Of a DNA stretch of 64,000 bases, positions 8,507 to 17,423 are shown piece after piece. Position 1 is the first letter of the stretch. Every line of letters begins with the position of its first letter. A program made the translations under genes and the position numbers. Below the pieces are notes generated by a model. That model was not told the origin of the DNA. It ran no database searches and worked only from the letters and a program-made list of their open reading frames with translations. The stretch lies in assembly GCA_035463475.1 (NCBI GenBank), contig DATHTE010000024.1, positions 1 through 64,000 of the forward strand, in the 5' to 3' direction. The DNA is from JACPDI01 sp035463475. GTDB taxonomy: Bacteria; Acidobacteriota; Vicinamibacteria; Vicinamibacterales; 2-12-FULL-66-21.

Positions 8507-11500
8507 GTGGCCACGACAGACAAACGACACGAATGGGATCCCGTCAGGGATCGGCTGGAAGCCGTTTTCGAGTGCGCGCTGACCGCGTATCACCGCGACG
8601 AGCTTCACGGCGGGGCGCGCTGGGTCGGCGAGCGGGTACTCGACGCCGAGCTGGTGCCAATCGCGCGCGAAGCGTACCTCGACGCTGACGATCTCCCCGC
8701 AGAACACGATGTGCTGCAGGTGTTCGACGGCGAACCCATGCAGCTTCTCGGCGAGGGCTACCACGTCATTACCCTCATCGAACAAGCTCGCCGGTTCGTG
8801 GTGAAGTACGCGAAGACCCTGACGCCCGTCCCCCCGCTCGCGCCCTCCTCGTCCGCCTCGCGCCCGGAGTGGGAACGCGATTACGGCGTACGGCCGGATG
8901 GCTCGCTGCATCCGGCCATCTGGCAGCACATCCGCGCGTTCGAAGCCTACGGCCCGCTTGCGGTGCCCAGCAGGATCTACATCGCCGACTCCGCGGTTCA
9001 CGCCCTCTGCGCTGACGAACGACGCGCGCTGGAGCGGTTTCGCGCGATCGGTATCGTGCGATCGCTCGGGCTCGAGCCACGACCGCTCCGCGTGACGTAC
9101 CCGGACGACTTCCCGGACGAGAAACGCGCGTCGAATGGTCTCGAGGCGTCGGTGGTCGTACTACAGCCCGTGGTCGTGCCGCTATCCGCCGCGATCGCGC
9201 GATCGTTGCGGGCCGGCGACGTGGAAGCCGCCCGCGACCTGGAAGCGCGTTACCACGAGTTCACACGGCAGCTGTGGCGCTGCGGCGTCTCCCACCTCGA
9301 CTTCTCGATCTTGAACATCGGCATCGTCGGGTCCGGGCCGACCGAACGCCTGCAGATCTTCGATCCACACATGGGCGCGATCGATCTCGCCGAGGGGGCC
9401 GTCGAGGTCCGGGACCCGATGACGGTTGACGCGTCGGCGGAGCGTTCCGTGGACCGGGTCCTGCGCTCCTCACGCGACGGCAGCCGCTGGGCGCTCTGGC
9501 GCGTGCAGCAGGACATGTCGGCGTCGGAGGACGTTCCGCCGCAAGGCGCGGACGCGGCCGCGGCGCTCGTGCGGGACTTTCACGCAGCCTCCGAGGGACT
9601 GGAAGAGGGGCGAGGATCGTTCGGTTTCGCGGGGTTCGACCAGGAGTGGCAGCAGCGGCGCACCCACAGCATCAATACCGTGATGCACGCGCAATTGTGG
9701 GCGCTCGTCAGGCACCCGCTCGCCGAGCTGGTTGCATCCGTGCTCGAACCGGCGACGCCGGACACGGTGTACGACCGCGCGCTTCCCGTGCTCGGGATGC
9801 ACGATGACTGCCCGCTCGCGCAGTTTCGCGCCGGCCTGAAGGTGTACGAGAACCGCCCGCTCATCCTCGTCGCGAACGTCTCGGACGGCGCATCGAAGTT
9901 CGTCAAGCACTGGGGCCGGGTGCAACTCGCACAAGAACTGGACGTGCAAGACGACCCGGCCATCCACTATCACCTCCGCGACCTCTTTACCGGCGAAGTG
10001 TACGTTCGCCCGGGCGACGACCTGGTTCGGCGCGGGCTCGTCGTCGGCCTCGCGATGCACGAGCTGCACGTGCTGCAGGTGGAGGACATCAGCCTCGCGG
10101 ATAGGCCGGTGGAACGAACACTGGCCGTGCATCGCAACATCTCGGAGTTTCTCAAGGACTGCACGAAGCGCGTGGGCGTCGTGGGGGACGTCCATGGCGA
10201 ACTGCAGGCGCTCGAGGAGGTCCTGCGCGCCCTGGATTTCATCGACTCGAAAAACGACTGGTGCGCGCGTGACGGCACGCTCGTGTTCACCGGAGACGTG
10301 GGGCACGGGCGTCATCTCCAGGAGGTGTTCGACTTCATTCATCGCCTTGCCGCCCAGGCGCACGGGCAGGGCGGGCGAATCGTGTGGACGCTCGGCAACC
10401 ACGATCTGTACGTCGATCGAGAGGGCGGTCAGGGGGGCGAGCAGTCCATGGGGTACCGGCTCTGGCCGACGATCCGCGAGGCGGCGCTGCACCCGGAGCG
10501 GCACCCCGGCCTGTCGGTGCAGGCGGCGTACTTCGAACACGGCAAGCTGTTCGTCCACGGCGGCATCCTTCCCAACATCGTCGAGCTCACGATGCGCGAC
10601 CGCGGCGCGCGCGATGCCGAGACGGTTGCGTCCTACGTGAACGACGTGCTTCGCCGGACGCTCGTCGAACGGGAGCGGATCAGCGCCCAGGATCTCCCGC
10701 ACGAGATCTTCCACATCGGAACGAGCCATACGCGCGAGAAGCGCATGCCGGGCGAGATCGGCTACGAACCGGCCGGCGTCTTCACTCCAGATCTCCGCGA
10801 GCTCGACCACTACCGGTATCACGCGGAACTGTTGCCCCAGATCGTCGGCCACACGGCGAGCCAGAGAGGGGAGATTCGCTACTCGCCAGGCTCGTGGCTC
10901 AGGCGTGACTACATTGCCATCGACGTCGGGCGGCAGCACGGGCGGGGCAATGGAGGCCTGCTCCTGACCGACTTCGGCTGGGTGGCGGTGACTCCCGGCG
11001 GCCCTGCCCGCCTCGTCGAGGTGACGCCGTTGTTCGTGGAACTGGCGCGCGAGGGATGGGGCGAACCGTGGCGCGAAGAACACGGCGAAACACTCGTGAA
11101 GCGGATGATCAGTGCGCACTTCGAGGTGGCGAAGCCGGAAACGACGTTCGGCCGTGTGCAGGAAAGCGTCTTCGCGGATCTCTCGCCGGCGCAGGTGGTC
11201 GTGCTCGAGCGCTTCATGACGGCCATTCGGCAGTCGGGCCGCTCCACCATCGTCACGGACCTGAACGAGATGCTGACGGCGTTCTCGCGCGGCCCGCTCG
11301 AAGAGGACACCGTCGATGTGCTCGCCGCCTATCTGGGGGCTGGAGGCGTGCTCGTGTTCAGCACGCACATCGGCTTCGAGTGGTTCTACGTCCGCCTGCT
11401 GAGGCCGCTCGTGATGAAGCTCGGCCCGCGTTCTCCGTTGTTGGCGAGCGTCCTGCTCATTCTCTCCGGCGGCACGGAGATCTATGCCCTCGACGATGGC

Positions 11501-12142
11501 GGGTATCGACTCTTGTCGCGCGCCGCGGAGCGACAGAGTGCCGCCGCGTTCGATGCGCTGACGGCCCTCTCGAAACAAGGGCCCGTCCACCACATGCCGG
11601 AGCTCGACCCCGCGCGAAGCGCTTACATCGGCGATTCGAGGGGGCCCGCGAAAATCGATCGCGGGATGGCCCATAAGGTTGGGAATGTCATCGACGTAGG
11701 CGATGCCATGATTGGCCCGCCGCACAAGCCCATGACCAGCCTGCGCCGCGGCTACGATCGAGCCATCGATGTCATCGGCGCGGCAACCGTGGCCCTGCGC
11801 GAGTCCAACGCGGCCACGCTCCCGCCGAGCCAGCCCGAGGTTGGCGATACGGTGCTCTGGACTTTCGAGCGGCCGCACTTTCCACGAGGCAGGCGCGTCC
11901 GTGTTCGAGTGAGGGGCAGCGGTTTCGTTCACGCAGGCGTTGCCGGTCCCAAAGGCGCCTGGTCTCCCGTGTACAACGTGCCGCTCGTCCCGTTACCGGA
12001 GGGCGGTTACGAGGCTGTGCTGCCGTCTGGCGTCAATGCATTCACGTTCTTCTGGACCGAGGCGCCCTGGAGCCCGGGCGTTCCCGGGCACTGGGAAGGC
12101 GACCGGGCTGGGGCCAGAGTGTTCGTCGCACGCGGAAGATAG
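8507..12142 (+). CDS. Five-domain kinase-like / amylase-C / metallophosphatase / HAD / CBM-like protein
   Basis: This is a 1211-residue protein without a signal peptide. Residues ~60-330 resemble a degenerate protein-kinase/aminoglycoside-kinase fold: FVVKYAKT with Lys100, SHLDFSILN (His263, Asp265, Asn270) and IFDPHMG (Asp286). Residues ~440-527 look like the beta-sandwich C-domain of alpha-amylases (LILVANVSD, RDLFTGEVYVRPGDDLV). Residues ~555-810 are a calcineurin-like phosphatase: GDVHGE (Asp561, His563), TGDVGHGR (Asp597), LGNHDL (Asn631, His632), FVHGG (His684) and GHTAS (His782). Residues ~890-1095 are HAD-like: TDLNEM with Asp918, FST, Lys1049 and IGDS. The second motif-I acid is Asn920. 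Residues ~1110-1208 resemble an Ig/CBM fold. Phosphorylation and dephosphorylation of a sugar or glucan is an inference. GTG start, weak ribosome site. Confidence 0.75.
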   Translation: MATTDKRHEWDPVRDRLEAVFECALTAYHRDELHGGARWVGERVLDAELVPIAREAYLDADDLPAEHDVLQVFDGEPMQLLGEGYHVITLIEQARRFVVKYAKTLTPVPPLAPSSSASRPEWERDYGVRPDGSLHPAIWQHIRAFEAYGPLAVPSRIYIADSAVHALCADERRALERFRAIGIVRSLGLEPRPLRVTYPDDFPDEKRASNGLEASVVVLQPVVVPLSAAIARSLRAGDVEAARDLEARYHEFTRQLWRCGVSHLDFSILNIGIVGSGPTERLQIFDPHMGAIDLAEGAVEVRDPMTVDASAERSVDRVLRSSRDGSRWALWRVQQDMSASEDVPPQGADAAAALVRDFHAASEGLEEGRGSFGFAGFDQEWQQRRTHSINTVMHAQLWALVRHPLAELVASVLEPATPDTVYDRALPVLGMHDDCPLAQFRAGLKVYENRPLILVANVSDGASKFVKHWGRVQLAQELDVQDDPAIHYHLRDLFTGEVYVRPGDDLVRRGLVVGLAMHELHVLQVEDISLADRPVERTLAVHRNISEFLKDCTKRVGVVGDVHGELQALEEVLRALDFIDSKNDWCARDGTLVFTGDVGHGRHLQEVFDFIHRLAAQAHGQGGRIVWTLGNHDLYVDREGGQGGEQSMGYRLWPTIREAALHPERHPGLSVQAAYFEHGKLFVHGGILPNIVELTMRDRGARDAETVASYVNDVLRRTLVERERISAQDLPHEIFHIGTSHTREKRMPGEIGYEPAGVFTPDLRELDHYRYHAELLPQIVGHTASQRGEIRYSPGSWLRRDYIAIDVGRQHGRGNGGLLLTDFGWVAVTPGGPARLVEVTPLFVELAREGWGEPWREEHGETLVKRMISAHFEVAKPETTFGRVQESVFADLSPAQVVVLERFMTAIRQSGRSTIVTDLNEMLTAFSRGPLEEDTVDVLAAYLGAGGVLVFSTHIGFEWFYVRLLRPLVMKLGPRSPLLASVLLILSGGTEIYALDDGGYRLLSRAAERQSAAAFDALTALSKQGPVHHMPELDPARSAYIGDSRGPAKIDRGMAHKVGNVIDVGDAMIGPPHKPMTSLRRGYDRAIDVIGAATVALRESNAATLPPSQPEVGDTVLWTFERPHFPRGRRVRVRVRGSGFVHAGVAGPKGAWSPVYNVPLVPLPEGGYEAVLPSGVNAFTFFWTEAPWSPGVPGHWEGDRAGARVFVARGR

Positions 12143-12187
12143 CGCCCGCAATCGAAACGGGCACGCATCGTGCTCTGCGATCGGGAT

Positions 12188-12589
12188 ATGGGACCGAAGA
12201 TGCCGCGACGCTCACTTCTGCAGGACGACGATCTGATTGACCTGGTGGACCCTCGTAAGCCGACAGGCCAGCCGCGCCCGGTCTTCGCGACTGAGGACCA
12301 CGAACTGATTCGCGAATGGGCAGCGCGTCACGCTGCCGAACCTGCCACCGGCGAAGCCACGGCGTCAGGGCCCGCCACGGTGAACGTGCAGGACGGAGGC
12401 GCGGGCATTCGGTTCAACTTCCCGGCCGCTTCGCCATTTCGCCCGATTGACTGGGATGAATGGTTCGAGAACTTCGCGCGGCACGATCTCATCTTCGTTT
12501 ACGAAGAAGACGTGCCGGGACAGCCGCCGAGCGCCAGGTACCGATTGCTGCCGAGGCAGAGGCTTCAGAAACGGCAGAACCAGCCGTAG
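12188..12589 (+). CDS. Small acidic hypothetical protein
   Basis: This is about 133 residues from the ATG at 12188; alternatives are ATG 12200 and GTG 12170. No known family is recognised. The N-terminus is MPRRSLLQDDDLIDLVDP-like and acidic. The C-terminal half has a conserved-looking block, FRPIDWDEWFENFARHDLIFVYEED, rich in aromatic and acidic residues, which suggests a small folded domain. The protein is soluble with no signal peptide or membrane helix. It follows the five-domain protein by 45 bases on the same strand, so a shared transcript and related role are possible but unproven. Confidence 0.6.
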   Translation: MGPKMPRRSLLQDDDLIDLVDPRKPTGQPRPVFATEDHELIREWAARHAAEPATGEATASGPATVNVQDGGAGIRFNFPAASPFRPIDWDEWFENFARHDLIFVYEEDVPGQPPSARYRLLPRQRLQKRQNQP

Positions 12590-12704
12590 GCTGTCGGGCC
12601 TGACGGAAGGGGAAGCAGCGCGCTTGGCAGACGCGTTCGCCCAGCGACGCGCCTGATCCCGGTGGATGTCCCTCCACAACGGCCGAGTTTCACGCGCCGA
12701 AACC

Positions 12705-12734
12705 TTTACAACACCGCCACGCGACGCGTAACAT
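12705..12734 (+). promoter_or_regulatory. Candidate promoter of the first molybdenum hydroxylase operon
   Basis: TTTACA (12705-12710) and TAACAT (12729-12734) are separated by 18 bases. They lie about 55 bases before the ATG at 12790, which has a GGAG at 12779-12782. Confidence 0.5.
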
Positions 12735-12789
12735 CGCGGTCCCAACCGGGGCCGCGTTCCTCCTCCCGCGGTCGAATCGGAGATCTCTT

Positions 12790-13764
12790 ATGGCTGAAGA
12801 TTCGAAACCGCCCGATGTCCTCGCGCCGGACCAGCTACCCGCTGCAACGGAGCTACCGGCGCCGCGACCGCTGACGCGTCGCGATTTCCTCGTCCGGAGC
12901 AACGCCGGGGCGGTCGCCATAGGCATGATGACCGGCGTCGGCTTCGCCGCCACGCTGGAGCAGCGCCCCGCTCAGCCCGCGCGCGCGGCTCGCACGGCGG
13001 CGCCGATGACGACGCGCCGGGTGACGCTGGACGTCGACGGCCGGAAGCGTGACGTGACCGTGGACGTGCGCGAAAGCCTCTGGGAGACGCTGAACTACCA
13101 GCTCGGCCTCTCGAACGCGAACCTCGGGTGCGACCGCGCGCAGTGCGGCGCGTGCACCGTCCTCGTGGATGGCAGACCCGTCACCTCGTGCAGCATCCTC
13201 TCGGCGCGCCTCGGACGCGGGCAGAAGATCCTCACGGTCGCGGGCATCTCGCGCGGTCCGGGCGTCGAGGGGCTGCACCCGCTCCAGCGCGCGTTCTGGT
13301 TCGAGGGAGGCTTCCAGTGCGGGATCTGCACGCGCGGCGCGATCATGTCCGCCTACGCGCTGCTCGAGCGAAACAACAACCCGACCGACGAAGAGATCAG
13401 GGAGGCGCTCGCCGGCAACATCTGCCGCTGCGGTGAGTACGTCGGGATCATGAGCGCCGTGAAGAAGGCAGCCGCGGAGCTGCGCGGCGAGACCGTGACC
13501 TACGCCGCGCCGCTGGCGTCCGTTGCGGCGGGTGGGCCCGGAGCGGCGCCTGTCGGACAGCGGGTCTCAAGGCAGTTCGAGTTCGCGACGCCGCTCGGCA
13601 CGATCGAGGTGTACGACGAGATCGCGCTCGAACTGAAACAGACGCCGGGCATCCTGGACGTCGCCGGCTCGGAGCGCACGATCACGATCACATGGGACTC
13701 CGGGCGGCTGGACGAGACCAGGGTGCGCCAGATTCTCGCGCAGACCGGCCACCCGGTCAGATGA
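12790..13764 (+). CDS. Tat-exported [2Fe-2S] subunit of PaoABC-type molybdenum hydroxylase, with HMA-like tail
   Basis: This 324-residue protein has a twin-arginine signal (TRRDFLVRSNAGAVAIG, Arg30-Arg31) and then the two [2Fe-2S] domains of the xanthine-oxidase family. Plant-type cluster ligands are Cys114, 119, 122 and 134. The second cluster uses Cys177, 180, 212 and 214 (FQCGIC, ICRCG). After about residue 225 there is an extra part. A Pro/Gly/Ala linker leads to residues 263-324 (FEFATPLGTIEVYDEIALELKQTPGI to TGHPV), which looks like a ferredoxin-like heavy-metal-associated fold, but with no CxxC. As in PaoA, the Tat signal on the small subunit would carry the assembled complex to the periplasm. 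It is the first gene of a three-gene operon. Confidence 0.88.
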   Translation: MAEDSKPPDVLAPDQLPAATELPAPRPLTRRDFLVRSNAGAVAIGMMTGVGFAATLEQRPAQPARAARTAAPMTTRRVTLDVDGRKRDVTVDVRESLWETLNYQLGLSNANLGCDRAQCGACTVLVDGRPVTSCSILSARLGRGQKILTVAGISRGPGVEGLHPLQRAFWFEGGFQCGICTRGAIMSAYALLERNNNPTDEEIREALAGNICRCGEYVGIMSAVKKAAAELRGETVTYAAPLASVAAGGPGAAPVGQRVSRQFEFATPLGTIEVYDEIALELKQTPGILDVAGSERTITITWDSGRLDETRVRQILAQTGHPVR

Positions 13765-13783
13765 AGGCCAAGGAGCATTTGCC

Positions 13784-16273
13784 ATGAGTGAACGCATCGA
13801 TGCCATGCGTGTCGTGCAGGACCCGGCCTATGCCGCGAGCCTGTCCGACGATGATTGGCAGATCCTGGCCCTCGACCCGACCTGGGACGAGCTGGTCGGT
13901 GAGTTCCAGGAACTGGTGGCGCCCGTCATTGCGCGCTACGGCACGAAGCTGGGCATACCGGAACCGCAGCCGACACCCCCAACGCCCCGCGCGACCGGCG
14001 GGCGTGAGTCGTTCTCCGTTGTGGGGAAGCGGGTCCCGCGCCTGCACGGGCTCGGCGTCGTCACGAACCTCGGGCAGTACACGCAGAACATGCGCATGCC
14101 CGGGATGCTCCACAGCCGGACGCTGCGCAGCCCGCATCCGCACGCCCGGGTCAAACGCATTGATACGAGCAAGGCGGAGGCGCTTTCCGGCGTCGCGGCG
14201 GTGCTGCACCGCGGCAACCTCCCGGCGGAGTACAGAGACGTCAAGCTGGGGAGCGGTCCGCCGGACCGGTTCCTGTTCAGTGAAGAAGTGTTCGAGGTGG
14301 GTGCCCCGATCGCGGTCGTCGCGGCCGAAAGCGAGCACATCGCGGACCACGCGGTGCGGCTGATCGAGGTGGAGTACGAGGTGCTGCCGGCTGTCTTCGA
14401 CGCGATGGAAGGGTCACGCCCGGCGGCGCTGAAGCAGTGGGACAACAAGCAGGACGGGACGATCATCAATGTCACGCCGCCGCTCGTCCGCGGCAACCCG
14501 GACCAGGCGCGCGCCGACACGACAATCGAGGCGGTCCTCACGCGCGCGACCGAGCAGCACAACGCGCTCGAGCTGACTAACTCACTGATGTACTGGGACC
14601 AGGACCGGCTGGTCGCCCACTACACGAACCAGCACGCGCACGGGTCGCGCGGCGGCTTGTCACAGGCGTTGAAGCTGCCGGCGAACCGCGTCCGCGTCGT
14701 GCAGAACGGCTACATGGGATCCGGATACGGTTACCGTTCCGGCATCGATCTCACCGAAGTGCACACGGCCATCCTGGCCCGCATCACCGGCCGCCCGGTG
14801 AAGACGATGTACACGCGGGAGGAGGACTTCGTCACGCGCACGCACCGTCCGTCGTTCCGCAACGAGATGAAGCTGGGCGTCAATCGTGACGGCACGATCC
14901 AGTTCGGCCACTTTCGCGTCTTCGCGAACGTCGGCGCGCACCGGGCGGGGGCGGCAAACGGCGCGTGGTTCGCGTTCGTCAATCTCTACAACATTCCAAA
15001 CCTGAAGCTGGAAGCGATCGACGTATTCACGAACAGCTACAAGTCCGGCCCGTACCGGTGCGTCAGCCATCCGAACGGCACGTTCGCGCTGGAGATGATG
15101 ATCGAAAAGGCGGCCCACGCGATCGGCATGGACCCGGTGGAGTTCCGGCTCAAGAACATCAACGAGCAGGGAAACCCCGACACGAAGAAGCCCTTCAGCA
15201 ATCCCGGCATCCGCGACTGCATCACGACTGCCGCCGAGCGCATCGGGTGGAAGGAGAACCGGCACGCGCCGCGCGCGAAGCAGGTGAGGCCCGGCGTCTT
15301 CCATGGCATCGGGCTCGCCGCGCACGCGTGCAGCCACGGCGCGGGGACCAACCCCGCCACGGGCCAGGTGATCGTGAACACCGATGGCAGCGTGCAGTGC
15401 GTGTCGGGCAGCACCGAGATCGGCTGCGGTCAGCGCACCCAGATGGCGATGATCGCCGCCGAGGCGCTGGGCGTGCCGCTCGACCAGGTGAGCATCGCGA
15501 CCTACGTGGACACGGACAACACCACCGACACCGGCAGCACGTCCGGCAGCCGCCAGACGAACACCGGCGGCCGCGGCATGTACGAGGCCGCGATGGACGC
15601 GCGGCGGCAGATCCTCGAGTTCGCGGCACAGCGATTCGCGGCTGACGCGAAGCAGAAGAACGAGACGCTTCAGGTCTCGCCGGAACAGCTGGACATCAAG
15701 AACGGCGAGGTGCTCATCAAGGCGAACCCGTCCAGGAAGCTCCCGCTCCGGGCGGTGGCGCAGGCGGCCGGCCTGCCGATCCTGGGCCGCGCGATCTACC
15801 GTCAGGACAACGACTGGGAGCGGACCGCGTGGGCGGCGCATGCCGTGGAGGTGGAGGTAGACACCGGCACAGGCACCGTCGTCGTGAAGAAGCTCGTCGC
15901 AGCCCACGACGTCGGGCGCGCCATCAACCCGTTCGCCGTCGAGCAGCAGGTTCGCGGAGGCGTGGTGATGGCGCTCGGCGCCGTGTTCACCGAGGAGTTG
16001 CTACAGGACGCGGCCACCGGGCTGCCCCTCAACCCGAACATGCTCGACTACCGCCCCCTCAGCATCGAGGACGCTCCCGGGCAGATCGAGGTGGCCATCA
16101 TCGAGCGGCCGAAGGAGTACGGCGTGTTCGGCGCGCACGGCATCGGCGAGCCGCCGATGGCACCGCCGGCGGCCGCGGTCGCTGCCGCCGTCCATAACGC
16201 GGTCGGCATCTGGCTGGAGCACATGCCGGTCACGCGGGAGAAAGTGCTGACCGCGCTCAGGAATGTGAGGTAG
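13784..16273 (+). CDS. Molybdopterin-binding catalytic subunit, xanthine dehydrogenase family
   Basis: This is an 829-residue large subunit. It has an unusual N-terminal ~70 residues before the aldehyde-oxidase a/b hammerhead domain (SVVGKRVPRLHGLGVVTNLGQYTQN). The cofactor-binding part follows, with motifs such as GYMGSGYGYRSG, PYRCVSHPNG and TEIGCGQRTQM. The catalytic base glutamate is in GIGEPPMAP near the C-terminus. The subunit holds the molybdenum-pterin cofactor and hydroxylates an aldehyde, purine or N-heterocycle; the substrate cannot be deduced. It lacks its own export signal, so it should travel with the Tat-tagged [2Fe-2S] subunit 19 bases upstream. An AAGGAG is placed before the ATG. 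Confidence 0.92.
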   Translation: MSERIDAMRVVQDPAYAASLSDDDWQILALDPTWDELVGEFQELVAPVIARYGTKLGIPEPQPTPPTPRATGGRESFSVVGKRVPRLHGLGVVTNLGQYTQNMRMPGMLHSRTLRSPHPHARVKRIDTSKAEALSGVAAVLHRGNLPAEYRDVKLGSGPPDRFLFSEEVFEVGAPIAVVAAESEHIADHAVRLIEVEYEVLPAVFDAMEGSRPAALKQWDNKQDGTIINVTPPLVRGNPDQARADTTIEAVLTRATEQHNALELTNSLMYWDQDRLVAHYTNQHAHGSRGGLSQALKLPANRVRVVQNGYMGSGYGYRSGIDLTEVHTAILARITGRPVKTMYTREEDFVTRTHRPSFRNEMKLGVNRDGTIQFGHFRVFANVGAHRAGAANGAWFAFVNLYNIPNLKLEAIDVFTNSYKSGPYRCVSHPNGTFALEMMIEKAAHAIGMDPVEFRLKNINEQGNPDTKKPFSNPGIRDCITTAAERIGWKENRHAPRAKQVRPGVFHGIGLAAHACSHGAGTNPATGQVIVNTDGSVQCVSGSTEIGCGQRTQMAMIAAEALGVPLDQVSIATYVDTDNTTDTGSTSGSRQTNTGGRGMYEAAMDARRQILEFAAQRFAADAKQKNETLQVSPEQLDIKNGEVLIKANPSRKLPLRAVAQAAGLPILGRAIYRQDNDWERTAWAAHAVEVEVDTGTGTVVVKKLVAAHDVGRAINPFAVEQQVRGGVVMALGAVFTEELLQDAATGLPLNPNMLDYRPLSIEDAPGQIEVAIIERPKEYGVFGAHGIGEPPMAPPAAAVAAAVHNAVGIWLEHMPVTREKVLTALRNVR

Positions 16274-16279
16274 CCCGCC

Positions 16280-17296
16280 ATGAAACCGTTCGAACTCTAC
16301 GAGCCGACGAGCGTTCCGGAAGCGGTCACCCTCCTGAGGAAGTACGGCCACAAGGCCAAGGTGCTCGCCGGCGGCAGCGATCTGGTGGCCGGCGTGATGA
16401 AGGACTGGGTGGAAGGGCAGGGCATGCCACTGCCGGATGCGCTCGTGGACCTCACCACGATTCCGCAGCTGCACGGCATCAAGGCGGATCGGACCGGCGT
16501 GACGATCGGCGTCAACACGACCCTCAGCGAGATCGTCGAGTCGAAGGAGCTGAGCGCGATGGCGCCGCTGCTCGTGCAGTCCGCACACAGCGTTGCGTCC
16601 CCCCTCATCCGCAACTACGCCACCCTTGGGGGGAACATCAACCAGCGCCCACGCTGCTGGTTCCTCCGCGGCCGTGACTTCAACTGCTACAAGAAAGGTG
16701 GCGACACCTGCTTCTCGGTCACCGGCGACAACCGCTACCACGCGATCATCGGCGGGGAGCTGTGCTACATCGTCCATCCTTCGGATACGGCCACGGCGCT
16801 CCTGGCACTGAACGCGCAGGCGAGGATCGCCGGGCCGGCAGGGGAGCGGACCGTCCCGTTCGACAGCTATTTCACCGGACCGCGCGAGGACGTCCTTCGT
16901 GAAAACGTGCTCAAGCCCGACGAACTGCTCGTCAGTGTCTTCGTGCCGGCGCCGGCGCCGGGCACGAAGCAGGGCTGGACGAAGCTGAAGAACCGGCAGG
17001 TCTACGACTTCGCCGTGGTCTCGGTCGCCGCGGCGTTCACCGCCGCCGGCGACACGTGGCAGGACGGCCGCATCGTGCTCGGCGGCGTGGCCCCCGTTCC
17101 CTATCGCGCCGCCGTCGTCGAGAACCAGCTGAAAGGCAAGAGCATCAAGGCGAGCATCAGGCAGGCGGCCGCCGCCATCCGCACGGTTGCGCGGCCCATG
17201 AGCCAGAACGCCTACAAGGTGGACGTCACGCAGACGCTCATCGAGCGGACGGTGCTCGACGCGCTCGAACAGGCAGGCATCGGCACACAGCCGTAG
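16280..17296 (+). CDS. FAD-binding subunit of molybdenum hydroxylase, probable extra Fe-S cluster
   Basis: This 338-residue medium subunit passes electrons from the Fe-S centres through FAD. The FAD-binding motifs are VLAGGSDLV (residues 28-36) and RNYATLGGNI (111-120). Four cysteines (126, 136, 144 and 162) sit in an insert beginning QRPRCWFLRGRDFNCYKKGG. This resembles the [4Fe-4S] insert of PaoB/HcrB-like flavoproteins, so an additional cluster is likely. The C-terminal CO-dehydrogenase flavoprotein domain (KLKNRQVYDFAVVSVA) is complete. Order small-large-medium, spacing six bases after the catalytic subunit. A dispersed repeat lies directly after the stop codon. Confidence 0.92.
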   Translation: MKPFELYEPTSVPEAVTLLRKYGHKAKVLAGGSDLVAGVMKDWVEGQGMPLPDALVDLTTIPQLHGIKADRTGVTIGVNTTLSEIVESKELSAMAPLLVQSAHSVASPLIRNYATLGGNINQRPRCWFLRGRDFNCYKKGGDTCFSVTGDNRYHAIIGGELCYIVHPSDTATALLALNAQARIAGPAGERTVPFDSYFTGPREDVLRENVLKPDELLVSVFVPAPAPGTKQGWTKLKNRQVYDFAVVSVAAAFTAAGDTWQDGRIVLGGVAPVPYRAAVVENQLKGKSIKASIRQAAAAIRTVARPMSQNAYKVDVTQTLIERTVLDALEQAGIGTQP

Positions 17297-17302
17297 CTGG
17301 AA

Positions 17303-17345
17303 CCGCCGAGAACGCAGGGAACGCAGAGATCCTGCTTCGGCCTGA
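17303..17345. repeat. Dispersed post-gene repeat, copy 1
   Basis: The block contains GGGAACGCAGAGA (17317-17329) and TCGGCCTGA (17337-17345). It matches a second block at 45046-45089, also placed just after a plus-strand stop codon. The preceding 14 bases match at 11 positions. Confidence 0.6.
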
Positions 17346-17423
17346 CCGCTGCCCCGACTTCGTCCGGAGCCTGCCTGTGAGAAGAGGCGCGGGAATGAGC
17401 ACGCGGTCTCTGCGGTTCAACCA

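Noticed and set aside
9470..11932. Open frame of 820 codons on the minus strand
   Set aside because: It is antisense to the five-domain protein, whose motifs are clear on the plus strand.
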